Of a stretch of DNA of 64,000 bases, positions 43,607 to 55,483 are shown piece after piece; within the stretch, counting starts at the first letter, position 1; each line of letters opens with the position of its first letter. The DNA lies in the NCBI GenBank assembly GCA_947179155.2, contig OX359266.1, forward strand, positions 42,886,039-42,950,038, read 5' to 3'. A model generated the notes under the pieces. That model was not told the origin of the DNA, did not search any database, and was given only the letters and a program-made list of their open reading frames with translations. Made by a program: the position numbers and the translations under genes. The stretch is from Hedera helix (lineage: Eukaryota; Streptophyta; Magnoliopsida; Apiales; Araliaceae).

Positions 43607-46600
43607 ATGGGATTGTCTGCACTTCCTACCAGTATTTCATTGCTCTTTTACAGTCCAAGTAAACGTACCAACTTTACTCGCCATGCTAATATGAGACGTA
43701 ATTTTAAAGGCATTGCAAGAAGTAGTACAGTAGCTCAATACCCAGCAAATAACAGGCAGCTGGTAGAAAATTACCAGCCTAGCTGTTGGAGTCAAGAATA
43801 TGTGGAGTCCATAGCAAGCAGTACCAGTAATACAGTAAGTGCATTTTGCAAACTTACTAATTTTGTTTTTATTAATAGAGTTAAGAGGTGGTCAATTTTT
43901 TGTGAAGTTCATATAAAAGAATTGCATTTGTGTAACATAGTTGCATTTGTGTAGTACAAAGTTGCATGTTCTCGGCCTTGTTTTGTATCCAAGGGTATCA
44001 AAGGATGAAGAGATGCAACTTTATGCTATATAACTTCACAAAGAAATTGACCGGTCCTTGACTTCACTGAATCCAAATCCACAAATTTTTTTGTTCGTTT
44101 GACTCTTGATTGGATCTCTCTCTTGTTTGCAGATGCACATAAACATAGAGAGGTCAGATAAGCTGGAGGAGGAAGTTAGATGTATGTTGAGTGATGAAGA
44201 TATGGAGCCACTGACTTTGTTTGAATTCATCGATGACATCCAACGACTAGGGTTAGCTTATCGATACAAAAAGAGTTTAGCACATGCACTTGATAGGATT
44301 TCAGTCATGGACAGAGTTACCATGGGAATAGAGAACAGTATGAGTGCTGCTGCTCTCTACTTTAGGCTTCTTAGGCAACATGGTTATAAGGTCTCTGCAG
44401 GTATATATATTCTTCAGACAATATTACATATACAAATTTTTTGATAAAATCAAATACTATATTTATTTTAATAATTAAAAAGTAAAGTCTGACTCCACTT
44501 TTTAATGATTGAGATACATTTTGTCACCAATTTTTATACACTTATACTTTTCCATATTCTTCATGCATATTCTCAAACTAATAATTTTCATCCTCTAAAT
44601 TAAAATCTTTTTAACAAATATATATTTCATCAGTGGATTAGGTAGGATGGACGGGCCATGGCCCCCCCCCCCCCCCCCCCCCCCCGACCCTAACCATATC
44701 TATATCCATTTATAATAATATATATAAACTTTTTGTTAATATTGATAATATTAGTCCCTCCCTCATTGTATAAATTGTAATTAAATATTTTAGCAATGAA
44801 CTCATATTTTGATAATATAAATTTATACTATATTATAGCTTAAATAATATATAGAATTTATTTTAAAGTTTGAATACATTTCAAAGTCAAATTATAATTT
44901 TTAAAGGCAAGTAAGTAATTAAGGTATTAGTATTAAAAAATTAACTTTTCTTTAAAGTCAAATAAATAATATTAATATTATGACTAATGTTAAGTGTTTC
45001 AAATAATCTTAAATATACATATTATCATTGTATTGGTATACAATAAAATTCTTAATATCCAAAATGATATCGTTTAATATAATGATAATATCTATATTTG
45101 AGACACATATGAGAAAAAATAATTTGAGCCCTCAACTTTACTAACATTTTAATACTAACATTTTAATACAGATGAATTCATATTTATGTTAAAACTAAAA
45201 ATATATAGAACTTTATTTTATGTTTATATTCTTTTAATACTTTCTAGTGTTGAACTTTTTTTTCATAAACTTTTCGGCCTCTTCCCACTCAAATCCCTGG
45301 TTACACCCCTAGTGGCGGCACCAGGATTATTCGTCAGGAGGGACCAAACTATTTTTAAGAACAATTAGTCAAATAAAATCATATACACTATATTTAAATG
45401 TCAATTTTTTTATTAAATAATCCTTTAAATCACGAAATTGATCTTTAAATTGAATTCTTAATGAAATTATGAGTACTTTTTTTTAGTGTACAACATCAAA
45501 GGGTGATAAAAAATCATATACAATAAGCTTTTATCACCCTTAGGATTGTATCAAAAAATCATATACAATAAAATTAATTAGGATTGTACAATATATATTA
45601 GAAATCATATGTATGTACTTGTATATTAGAAATCATACATATGTACTTATATATATGTATGTATGTATGCTATACTTTAAAAGAGGGTAAGAAGTGTCAA
45701 ACATATACAACATGCTCAACCTTAGGAATTATATTACAACAAAATAAATAATTGTAAGCACCTAATTTATGATTTCTAATATATATTGTACAATCCTAAT
45801 TAATTTTATATATTTTTGGAAGAAATGCGATAACAAAATTTCAATACAAAAATAATATACAAACCCAAATAATAATATACTCATCACATTTTTTTAACTT
45901 TAAAAATAAATTATGTAAAATTTATCAATAAGCTAGAGTGATGGAGAGAGAGAGAGACCGTACTTGAGTGAATGCATGGTAAATGAAATTTGAAAAAGTA
46001 TATATAAATAAGGACCAAACCCCTAAAGTATGTTTGGGGGAAAAAACAAACTTACTGTTAAATGAGTGTGTAAATTTACAAAAATTAAAATTAACTACAT
46101 ACTAGTTAATTTTTTTTTTTGAGTGGGGTCATAGCCCGACCCTGACACTATGTAGTGCGGCCATTGGCCCCTGTATATTACATGCATGCCTCTCTTGCAT
46201 TTTAGGTTTTTCAATATTTATACATTATAAACTGAGCAACTTTTTAAAAGAATTTATTCATTCCATTTCCAAACAAAGAAATTAAAGAAAATTGCCACTG
46301 TATTTAGGATATTGCAAATTTATTTTCCCCCCTCCCGGCCCCTCTTTCTCGATATTTTTCTAATGACAAATTATCATGCTCAATTATGTGTTTTTGGGTT
46401 TATGCATCGATCATAGACGTGTTTAAGAGTTTCAAGGACCATAATGGAAGCTTTAAAGCATGCCTTACCGAGGATGTTAAAGGAATGTTGAATTTGTATG
46501 AAGCTTCATATCTTTCATTCGAAATAGAGGAAATTCTAAAGGATGCTAGAACATTCACAACCTTGCATCTCAAGAAACTCGACGGGAACACTACCGATAC

Positions 46601-48625
46601 AAGACTTGCTGAACAAGTAAGTCGTGCATTGGAAGTTCCTTTCCACTACGGAATGGGGATACTGGAAGCTAGGTGGTACATTACTGAATATAGTCAAAGG
46701 CTAGATGCAAATCCAGTGCTACTCCAGCTTGCAATTCTTGATTTCAATATGGTGCAGTCAACACTACAAAATGATCTTCTACATGCATCAAGGTGAGATG
46801 GATATTAAAATTATTTGATCTTCACAATATTCTTTTATTACTCCTTCCTTCCACAAAAATAGTTTTAATTTTTATAATCCGCAAATATGAAAAATGTATT
46901 CTTGTTCAATGCTTACTCATGAAAATAATAATCTATCACTTGAGGATATTATGCGATCTTATAATACTATCATTAAAAAAGGACTACTTTTGTGGAACAA
47001 AAACAAATTGTCCGACAAGTCACTTTTTTGGTGGAAAAGGAGGAGTAATTTGGTATGTTTATCTGACAAGGAGACATTATTATGATACTTAGATGGTGGA
47101 GTGATGTGGGGTTAGCAAAGAAGTTGAGCTTTTCAAGGGATCGGCTAGTGGAAAGCTTCTTCTTCGCGGTCGGAATTGCATCTGAACCTCAATTTACTAA
47201 AGTTCGAAAAGGAATAACCAAAGTGGCTGCCCTAATAACTACCATTGATGATGTCTACGATGTTTATGGTTCCGTGGATGAACTTGAACTATTCACAGAC
47301 GCCGTTGTGAGGTTAGTACGTACGTGACCTAAATTAGGACACCTTTTTTGTTTTGTTTTTTTGCAATTATGAAATCCGTTCTAGCTAGGGCCATCCAAAT
47401 GTGACTCCAAGTCCTAAATAATTGTGATGCATGCCATGTATTTTTCAGTTGTGAGTTGATACTTGTGACCTAAATTAGGACCCATTTTTTTGTTTGTTAG
47501 TTGCAATTATGAAATCCGAACTAGCTAGGGCAATCCAAATGTGACCCCAAGTCCTAAATAATTGTGATGCCCGCCATGTATTTTTCAGATGGGATATTAA
47601 TGATGCAGAGAAAACTCTTCCGGACAATATGAATATATGTTTCCTAGCTTTGTACAACACTGTCAATGAAATGGCTTGTTACACCCTGAATGAGCAAAAA
47701 GACATGATCATTCCACACCTGACCAAAGCGGTATATTTCCTGGACCATTTTTAATTATTACCTAATTTTGAAATCATAATTTGATTTTGGATATGTTTGT
47801 CAACTCAATTCCAAGCCTTGAAACAGAAGGTCGGCGCCAAATTTTAACTGAATTCCAATTACAATTCAAAGCTTGCATGAAATTGAGTTGTCAAATATAG
47901 CATGATTTTCTTTGTCTACGTAGATTCTTACAATTATTGAATATAATTAAATAATCCAGTGGGCAGACTTATGCAAAGCATTCCTACAGGAAGCAAAGTG
48001 GAGGCATAGCAGATGCACTTCACCAAACTTTGAAGAGTTTCTTGACAATGCATGGATTTCATCATCTGGTGTTGTTATTTTAGTTCACGCATATTTTTTG
48101 GCAGGCCACAATATTACAAATAAATCTTTAAAATGTTTAGAGAATAATAATTACCATGATCTCTTCCGTTGTCCATCGATGATTTTTCGCCTTTACAACG
48201 ACTTGAGTTCCTCAAAGGTAGCTACCTACATATTTATATTTTTGGTCATTGAAATAACTTCTTTAATTAAAATGATTTCAAAAAATTATGACTACTTGAT
48301 GTTTAATTTGTTACTGTAGGCAGAGATAAGGAGAGGCGAAACCATAAACACAATCTCATGTTACATGCATGAAAGTGGGCATTCAGAGAAGGTTGCCCGA
48401 GAATATATAAGCAAACTGATTGATGAAACCTGGAAAAAGATGAATGCACAACTGGAGTTGGAATCTCCGTTTGGCAGATCTTTTGCTGAGACAAGTATGA
48501 ACCTTGCTCGAATCACCCGGTGCATATACCAGTATGGAGATGATCACAGTGCTCCAGATGTTAGATCAAGAAACCGAATATCGTCATTAATTGTGGAGCC
48601 AATTCAACAATGTCAAAGAAAATAA
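43607..48625 (+). CDS. Terpene synthase, TPS-b type (probable plastidial monoterpene synthase), 7 exons
   Basis: Exons 43607-43834, 44133-44400, 46417-46792, 47093-47311, 47589-47730, 47960-48217 and 48320-48625 join in frame to 1797 nt (598 aa). All introns are GT...AG and the seven-exon layout is that of class III plant terpene synthases. The N-terminus (~55 residues, rich in Ser/Thr/Arg, few acidic residues) looks like a plastid transit peptide. The usual RRX8W is altered: R-Q stands where R-R is expected, before NYQPSCW. Later landmarks are LEARWYI, the RDR loop (SFSRDRLVES), the metal-binding DDVYD in exon 4, and the second metal site NDLSSSKAE at the exon 6/7 junction, all intact. The enzyme would ionise geranyl diphosphate (or a related prenyl diphosphate) with Mg2+ or Mn2+. 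The product cannot be told from sequence. Length and motifs favour a functional gene. It stands alone, with no other pathway gene in the window. Confidence 0.93.
44401..46416 (+). other. Intron 2 of the terpene synthase, enlarged by repeats
   Basis: 2016 bp, against 102-300 bp for the other introns. It contains a run of 24 C (44662-44685), a Stowaway-like end (TTAGTCCCTCCCTCATTG, ~44750), a possible hAT-like element (about 45308-46150) and local TATG/TA repeats (~45640-45670). Confidence 0.85.
45308..46150. mobile_element. Possible hAT-like element inside terpene synthase intron 2
   Basis: The left end TAGTGGCGGCACCAGGAT resembles a plant hAT terminus. The right end CGACCCTGACACTATG is only roughly its inverse. 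A repeated segment (AAAAAATCATATACAATAA) occurs twice near 45500-45565. The target duplication is not clear. Confidence 0.35.
47324..47588 (+). repeat. Tandem duplication within terpene synthase intron 4, including the splice acceptor
   Basis: Two ~125-bp copies with a period of ~140 bp, both starting GTGACCTAAATTAGGAC (47324 and 47465) and both ending CATGTATTTTTCAG (47448 and 47588). The second AG is the one that keeps the reading frame. Use of the first would run into an in-frame TAA within eight codons. Confidence 0.88.
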
Positions 48626-48785
48626 ATGAATTAATTAATTTGATATTTTTTGAGTTTATCTTTTGAGCAAATAGTTCAATTACTCGATCCAATCCCCCAC
48701 CCCAAACTTCTTCAATTATTGTCAATTACATATCTATAGCTCACAGTCAATTTTAAAATAGCTTCTCAATTATCAAAGTGCACAT
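48626..48785 (+). other. Presumed 3' UTR and downstream spacer of the terpene synthase
   Basis: AT-rich. No canonical AATAAA signal in an obvious place; AAATAAATGAATTAATT directly at the stop codon may serve. Confidence 0.3.
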
Positions 48786-48787
48786 TA

Positions 48788-48900
48788 TTTTTTTTTGTCA
48801 AAAAAGCATAATTTTATTAAAAACTCAATGTAATACAAACGTGACAAATCTAAAAGATTTGAAAAATTAAAAAAACAAACATTACACCATAATAACATAA
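48788..48900 (-). mobile_element. Possible LINE 3' tail
   Basis: A T run at about 48790 is followed by GTCAAAAAAGCATAATTTTATT, in the style of the 3' end of a minus-strand non-LTR retrotransposon copy. The coding part is absent. Confidence 0.35.
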
Positions 48901-49224
48901 AATATATCAGAAATTCATGGTTTAAGTTGTAACACTACTGAGGTTCAAGTCCTGGTACTGTTGGACTGGCCCTGTACAAACTAACACAACGGTTGGGCTG
49001 CTTTGAATCAATGCCAGCGGTTGGACATGGCCTGCTTTGAAATCAACAGTCCAACTATTCGACTTAAGGTAATAATTCAATGCACCCAGTTTTGAATCAA
49101 TGTAATGATTCGATGAACCCAATTTAAACCAATGCAATGTTCAACAATAAATCTGAACCACAGATTTAATAAGAAAATGTAATCCAATGGTAATATTTAA
49201 ATACCTTTTCAAAAGGTATGTATC
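48901..49224. other. Intergenic, no gene seen
   Basis: Moderately GC-rich patch (48930-49060) with a repeated GGTTGG/TTTGAATCAATG motif. No class assigned. Confidence 0.3.
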
Positions 49225-49233
49225 TTTTAAAAA

Positions 49234-49736
49234 GGGGTTAATTAATATTTTGGTAACTGTATTAAGGTCGATTTTCATTTTAGTTACCGATTTTTTTTTA
49301 TTACAAATGCATGGTTATACTAAAAAAGTATTACAAAATATTCACTACTTAACATTCTATCTAAAAAAGTGATTTTGTGTGCTCAAAACTTCCTCACTCT
49401 ACATCGGAGTCAGCTCCTCTAGTCTTCCAAATTCTTCAACCCCTCTCATTCTCTCTCCAAATTCACTTTTTCTCTCCTAAAATCCAAAAATTTAGGGCTC
49501 AAAAATCATATTGAAATTTCCCTCCTGATCCACGTTAGAGAGGGTTCCACCTGTCACATAATATCTGTTAATAGTTAGTATAGTCAACACTTCCGTTCAT
49601 TTTTTTGAACGAAATGTTAAGTAACGACTATTTTATAATTTTTTTTGAATATAATAATGCGATTATAATAATAAAAAATTCGATAACAACAATAAAAATC
49701 GACTTTTACTACAGCAACCAAAATATCAATTAATCC
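49234..49736. mobile_element. MULE-type MITE with perfect 9-bp target duplication
   Basis: 503 bp flanked by TTTTAAAAA on both sides (49225-49233 and 49737-49745). The terminal inverted repeats are long, about 80-90 bp, imperfect: GGGGTTAATTAATATTTTGG on the left against GGATTAATTGATATTTTGG on the right in reverse complement. A nine-base duplication is typical of the Mutator superfamily. No coding capacity. Confidence 0.75.
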
Positions 49737-49745
49737 TTTTAAAAA

Positions 49746-50595
49746 TGATGTTTGAAAACCTATAAATAGGTTATGGATTCACCCAAAACAACCACTTCAC
49801 TTCAATCAAAATCCTTCTTTAAGTTTTAGAAAAATGTTATCCTAATATTTGTCTTACTATTATTTTCTTCTCTCTCATTTATAGTTTTGTACTAACTTTA
49901 TTTCTATATAATAAATTTTAGTACAAAATAAAATTTGGGTTAAGGAATTTTGGGAGACTAATTCGCAATAATCCTATACTGTAAGTAAGGAACGAATATA
50001 GTTTTAAAGAAATAATGAATGACATTCGATCTAAGCAGTAATATTATTATTCTACATCAAGAATACAAAGCGGGATATAATATATTATTGTATAAAAGTT
50101 GAAACTAGAAATCTCTCACATTCTTTCTCAAGAAATACAGACCTTTCAATGAATTAAATATATCTAGATTGTAAGAGTTTTGAAATTATATAATTATAAA
50201 ACGAAAGAGCTTCAAAACTAAAATTAGTCTTTCTGTTTTGATTTTTTATTCAACTTAAGTTAACGACAAAGATTTACATTGCGATTAAAATATAATAATT
50301 GTTGTTGCAAATAAACACGTCAATCAAGGACTGTTTTGATGTTTTCTGACTTATATATGTCACCGACATTATTGTTTTTGCAAGTCTCACTCCATGAACA
50401 TTCAAATATTTCAGACATCGATTATTATAGGGCTGGTTGCAAGCAGGATTAACGAACCAACAAGTGGCTATTGTATTTTTATCAGAAACAATCTTATTTC
50501 TTGGAATTTTAGGATGCAGCGAACAAACAGACACACTCTAATCAATAAAATCTGAATATAAATAGATTAATAGTATATTAATTTGACTCTGATGT
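49746..50595. other. Unassigned AT-rich stretch, possible LTR remnant
   Basis: CCTATAAATAGGTT near 49760 resembles a core promoter and is followed by a leader-like stretch, as in LTRs. LTR ends could not be located. The 86-codon minus-strand frame at 50534-50274 is not recognised. Confidence 0.3.
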
Positions 50596-50599
50596 ACAC

Positions 50600-50920
50600 A
50601 CTTTTTTTTTTTTGCTAAATTTAATTTGTATTAAAAAAGGAAAAGGATACAAGGGGACCCCATACAAGATTACAAATCCAGATGACTAAATCGAGATCTA
50701 GTCTTGTCTTTCAAGTATTTTTTATATGAGCACAGTCTACATTTTATAATGTTTAAAATATTCTTCACAGTAGTTCTAACAGGTATAAAATGATTTTTAT
50801 GCATTTGAGAATTTTTTTCCTGCCATAAGTAATACACAACTGTATCAAAGCCAAGCTTCATAATGATATCACGAAGACTAGAGGAGTTTATAACTGGAAC
50901 CAAGACATTTTAATTCTCTC
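50600..50920 (-). mobile_element. L1-type LINE 3' fragment
   Basis: A poly(T) run near 50605 (the tail of a minus-strand copy) is followed on the minus strand by a 77-codon frame (50903-50670) with a VVYYLWQEKNSQMHK motif and a C-terminal INIIKCRL-like segment. These resemble the zinc-binding region that ends plant L1 ORF2 proteins. The 5' part is missing, as is usual for truncated LINE insertions. Confidence 0.65.
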
Positions 50921-52087
50921 GATACCCACGCCTAACTACCTGTAAGTAACCGATATTGACCTAAGGAGAAAATTTTGACGAAAAAAATAGTCGGAATTAC
51001 GTGAGTATATAAATACAATTTGATTGTATAGTATTCAATTTAACTATATACAAATATTTAAATACTACTTGAACATTATTTACGTGTTAACATTTTAATG
51101 ATTAAATTGGTTGGATTACTATTTAAAGTTTATTGTGCTTACTTAACGAACTAAAAAACTTAAAAATTTCTTAATCCCAAGTGCAACTCAGAAATGCTAT
51201 TAACCCAAATATAAAGCCTTAGCCGATGAGGCGGCTAAAGCAGTTTCCTAACTTATGCGTGAGGTAACCTAAACCTAGTAGTTTTGGTTTGTGGTATATA
51301 TGATAACGTCAGTGCATCAACTTAACGGACGATTTGATTTGATTTTCCATGCACGAACAACACATAGGGAAATAGACAAGATGGTGTTTTAGTCAGAAAG
51401 AAGAGATGCAAAATTCCGATAAGATGTTTTAGTATATTCAAGGGTGTGCAGCTATGGAATTAATTACTCTTTAACGGCGGCGGCTCAGTTGATCTACACT
51501 GAGCAACACAATACAATATTATTATATATAATTCATTATTACAGCTTAGTTGATTTACACTGAACAACGCAATCATAAATTTAGAGTTAATAATAATCGA
51601 CTATATTCACAACTTTAACTTTCAAATGAAAGATCTGGGGAAAGTGAAAAGTAGAGTAAACGTAACAATTAAAATGCTACTTCATTTATGTTAATGGAAA
51701 TTAATTAAGCTATCATGGCCCAGCAATTAGGAGACTATCTTGTAGAAAACAAAAATGCAAGTGAGATATTATAATGTTTGCATGCATGTCCCAGCATTTT
51801 CCTGGTACTGCATGCTGGATGTAATGAAACTTATGAGCTAGGTAATTATCAATTTAAAGTCAGTACTGTTATCCTTTTATGGGCAATCTTTGAAAGTAAT
51901 CAACTATTGAGCAAGGTAAAAATAACTGAAACTAAGAAATAAATGCAATTAAACCATAAATAACATGAAATGTTATACCGTTTATTCCCAATTAATTAGA
52001 ATATCGATCAAGGATATTAAAGTTGAGGAACTTTGACGAGCTTTTCCTCAATTGAGCAAACCCACCTATCAATTATGATAAAACAAA
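50921..52087. other. AT-rich intergenic DNA
   Basis: No gene seen. A ~28-bp direct repeat (CAGTTGATCTACACTGA / TAGTTGATTTACACTGA) lies near 51487 and 51547. Confidence 0.3.
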
Positions 52088-52362
52088 TACTCTCTCTTTT
52101 CCATTATATAGGTCGTTTAAGACATAATCACAAATATTAAGAAGTCTCATCAATACTAATGTTAGAATTAATGTTGATTTAAAATTTCATTACTATCCAT
52201 GCACTAATTAATTACTCCTCCTCCTCCTCTCTCAATTACTTCATCTTTAAGGGTAAAGTAGAAATTAATTAGAATTTTTCTCCTAACTATACGTAAAACT
52301 TCTTATATTTTAAAAAGAAAAAAAACTTCTACAACGGCCTATATAATAAAAATGAGGGAGTA
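52088..52362. mobile_element. Stowaway-like MITE (~275 bp)
   Basis: Left end TACTCTCTCTTTTCCATTAT, right end in reverse complement TACTCCCTCATTTTTATTAT, each followed by ATAGG(T/C)CGTTT. The TA target is included at both ends. Confidence 0.65.
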
Positions 52363-52467
52363 ATAAAGATAAATCAATGGATACACGTGAAAAACAAAAT
52401 ATAACCGTTGATTTCACCTCCATTTCCTTACTCTCATTCCTTTAATTTTATTATTTAACCAAATAAG

Positions 52468-53108
52468 TAAGGCTGCAAATGAGTCGAATTGATCTGAATT
52501 TTAAATTGTTTGGATTCAATTCGTAAGGTTAAATTGGTACTCGAATTCGACTCGGATTCGAACTATATTTAAAAAGATTTACTCAGATTCGGCTCGACTC
52601 GAATTTTCGTTAATTGAATTCGATTAGACTCAAATCAAATTATATTTAAACTACTAGTGAACTTTAAATTTCAACTCGAATTCGAGTCTATACATAGTAA
52701 CTAGTTTTATAATACATATAATTATTAATTGAACTTATTATTTTACTTAGAAATAAAAAAATATAATTATAATTACACTTTAAATATATAAAATTACAAA
52801 TGAAATAAAAAAATAATAACTAATTGTTCAAAATTTGTTTAATTGTATATATATTATAAGAGAATGTATCCAACATCTATTCAAATATGTATCAATTGAT
52901 TATATATCAGATCATGATTAAAAATTCGAGTAATTTGAATCCTAAACGAGTAGAGTATAAAATTATTCAGATTCTTCTTATATTTTTATTCGAACTATTT
53001 TTTGTGCTCAAATTTGGATCATATTATTAAAGAATTCGAGTCTCACTCATATTTTTTTGAGTTGAACCTGAATCAAACCTGAACTGTTTGGTTCGATTTG
53101 CAACCTTA
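52468..53108. mobile_element. hAT-type MITE with 8-bp target duplication
   Basis: 641 bp. CAAATAAG lies on both sides (52460-52467 and 53109-53116). Terminal inverted repeats TAAGGCTGCAAATGAGTCGAA and TAAGGTTGCAAATCGAACC. The interior is rich in TCGAATTC-like and ACTCGA-like motifs in both orientations, typical of subterminal repeats. A ~42-bp tandem duplication of the host site (TTTATTATTTAACCAAATAAG) continues right of the element. Confidence 0.75.
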
Positions 53109-53116
53109 CAAATAAG

Positions 53117-53425
53117 TATGTGACCTTCCTTTAACTTTATTATTTAACCAAATAAGTATGTGATGAGTTACGAGGAACCTTTACCTTGTTAATCTACTTA
53201 TTATTTTCCCTTTCTCCCCTCTAGATAGTGATGTACAAAAAGTTTGGGGTCTGAACTATAGTCTAAATCGGCTTAGGCTTGGCTTGAAAAAAGTTTGATC
53301 TATTTAAGGCTTGGCTTGAAAAAAGTTTGATCTATTTAAGACTTGGCCTGAAAGCGTCAAAAAGACCATAAATTTAAGGATAAATATACACATACTCCCT
53401 CCTTACCGAAACATGCTATTTTGGG

Positions 53426-53471
<46 letters not shown>

Positions 53472-54350
53472 TTTAAAGTAGACTTTTTTTTTTCTTTTCA
53501 AAAATGACAAGTTTCGGTTAGTGTATGTGTATATTTACCCTAAATTTAATCCCGATATCTGACAAGGGCCTACCCTGAAAAAAGTCTAGGTCCAACTTAG
53601 TCTAGTGACCGACCTAACTTGGTTTAGACTCTCCCCCTCACTTAGCAACCCAGCCTATAAAAACCTATATACTTGAGCAGTTGCCCAGCCCAATTCATCG
53701 TTAAAAAAAAGTAGAACCTAGGGCTAATAAGCCCAGCGCCCCAGTCCGTGCGTAAGCCCCTCCCCCATGTTATAATATTGTCAGCAATCTTTGCCACAAG
53801 TTCTTCTATTCTTTACTTAATCCACTGTTTCTTCCTAGTTCATTTTTTATTTTTTTCTTGGCACGTGAGTTGCAATTATTTTAACCATAACGTCAAGGCT
53901 CACGCGTGAGTTTGCAATTATATTGTAACAAGCTAGGTTTTTCTTAAACTCCTATTTGGTCATTTTTATCTTATAATATACTATTAGTTTTAACTTAATT
54001 AATGCATCAACAAAATTTAGAGTTTATATTTTAATTATTTTTTATGAACGAACTTTAAAATTTTCATTTTCATAATTTATATCTTTTATATTTTAATTAT
54101 TTAATATTATTAAATAAGAAATTATAAAAATAAAAAAATAAATAATAAATAAAAAGATCGAGTGGCCAACTTGAGCATGGAGCCCTGACCTAACCTGGGC
54201 ATGACTTGACGTGATCATCAAGTCTTATACAAACATAAAGACTAGTTCTTATTTAAGATAATTCTCGGATTTGGTTTGATATGGTCAATACTCAAGACTT
54301 AAAAAGTTCGGACTAAACCAGGTCCAAAAGTTTGCTGTGCCAAAAAAAAC
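53117..54350. repeat. Composite repeat region
   Basis: Includes a 33-bp direct repeat (GGCTTGAAAAAAGTTTGATC, twice near 53280-53335). A small foldback at about 53388-53538 (arms ATATACACATAC..CGAAAC) has a (TA)n tract at 53430-53462 inside it. An outer sequence of GTCTAG/GGTTTAG motifs may be a degraded hAT-like element. Confidence 0.4.
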
Positions 54351-55157
54351 AAAAAAGGTATTGCTTTGCCTGATTGATGTGATAGTGAGGCGTTAAATGT
54401 CAGTCTAATATTGTTGATCAATTTGTTAACCTCTAAACTTCAAGTTTCAGTGTATAAAATGTATTAACAGAGAATACATACTTATGGGTTAATTAAGAAT
54501 TATATCGCCCAGTATTTTCTAGACTCAAGGCTACATAATATTGGAAAAATTAAGATCAAGCATAGGTTGCTTAGACGCGTGGTTTGGCCTTGATGCAACC
54601 ACGCACCACTAATAGGGGACAAATAATTTCTTATTTCCCTTTTTAGTTTAGTTAAAAATTAACTAATAACACTTTTCTTATTAGAAAAATACTGGGCCAA
54701 AATTTACACTGCTGAACAGGAGAAAAATACAATCGGAAATAATCAACTTTTACAAGCCCACTTAAATTCATATAAGACCCATGTACATTTGTTTTACGAT
54801 AAGAATCTCATTTATAAAGTGCACAAGTTTTATAAATATATATATTTTATTTATTATTATTAAATTTTTTTAATAACTGAGACAAAAAAACAGTGACAAT
54901 AAACCAAAATATTAATGAAATAAGAGTTGATAAATCTCCACCTCTTTGTTTCCTTGATATTGTTTCTAATGGGTTTCTTGTGCCTTTTACCTTTGAATAT
55001 TTTTTAAATTTATTTTATTTTATTTTTTTGCTTTCTAATTTCACCTGAATCTCTTGTCTTCTTTATTTTTGTATATTTTATTTGGAAATTGATATTTTTA
55101 TGAGAAAAATGTATAATTTTACAAGACTTTTCTAATATAAATAGTAAATAGGACCTA
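54351..55157. other. AT-rich intergenic DNA
   Basis: No gene seen. A small inverted repeat (GCGTGGTTTGG / CAACCACGC) lies near 54578-54605. Confidence 0.3.
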
Positions 55158-55212
55158 TAGTCCTTGTATACCGGTTGCATGAGACTTATGCGGCTAGTAT
55201 ATACAAGGACTA
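55158..55212. repeat. Small perfect-ended palindrome
   Basis: TAGTCCTTGTATA at 55158-55170 and its exact inverse TATACAAGGACTA at 55200-55212, enclosing a 29-base loop that includes GGTTGCATGAGACTTATGC. Confidence 0.7.
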
Positions 55213-55483
55213 AAAAACATAATTTTATACTTTTCATTGGTCCTGACCGCACCTCCCTCACGTGACCAGGGGGGAAGAAAAAAATGCACTGACCACATGA
55301 GCCTCATTCGATCAGGGGACATGATGGTCAATTCATTTTATTTACTAACCGCATGATAGCGTTGTACTGTCTGCATAAGGGTGGTGCAGCTAAACCTCCT
55401 CTTTAGCCACAAGATCTTGCCTTCAAATAGTGTCCATAGCAAACGCTTGCTATGATTCACTATCATATATATATATATATATA

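Noticed and set aside
48915..48960. tRNA-like A and B box motifs (GGTTCAAGTCC) suggesting a SINE head
   Set aside because: The spacing between the candidate A and B boxes is only about 11 bases, too short for a pol III promoter. No tRNA fold.
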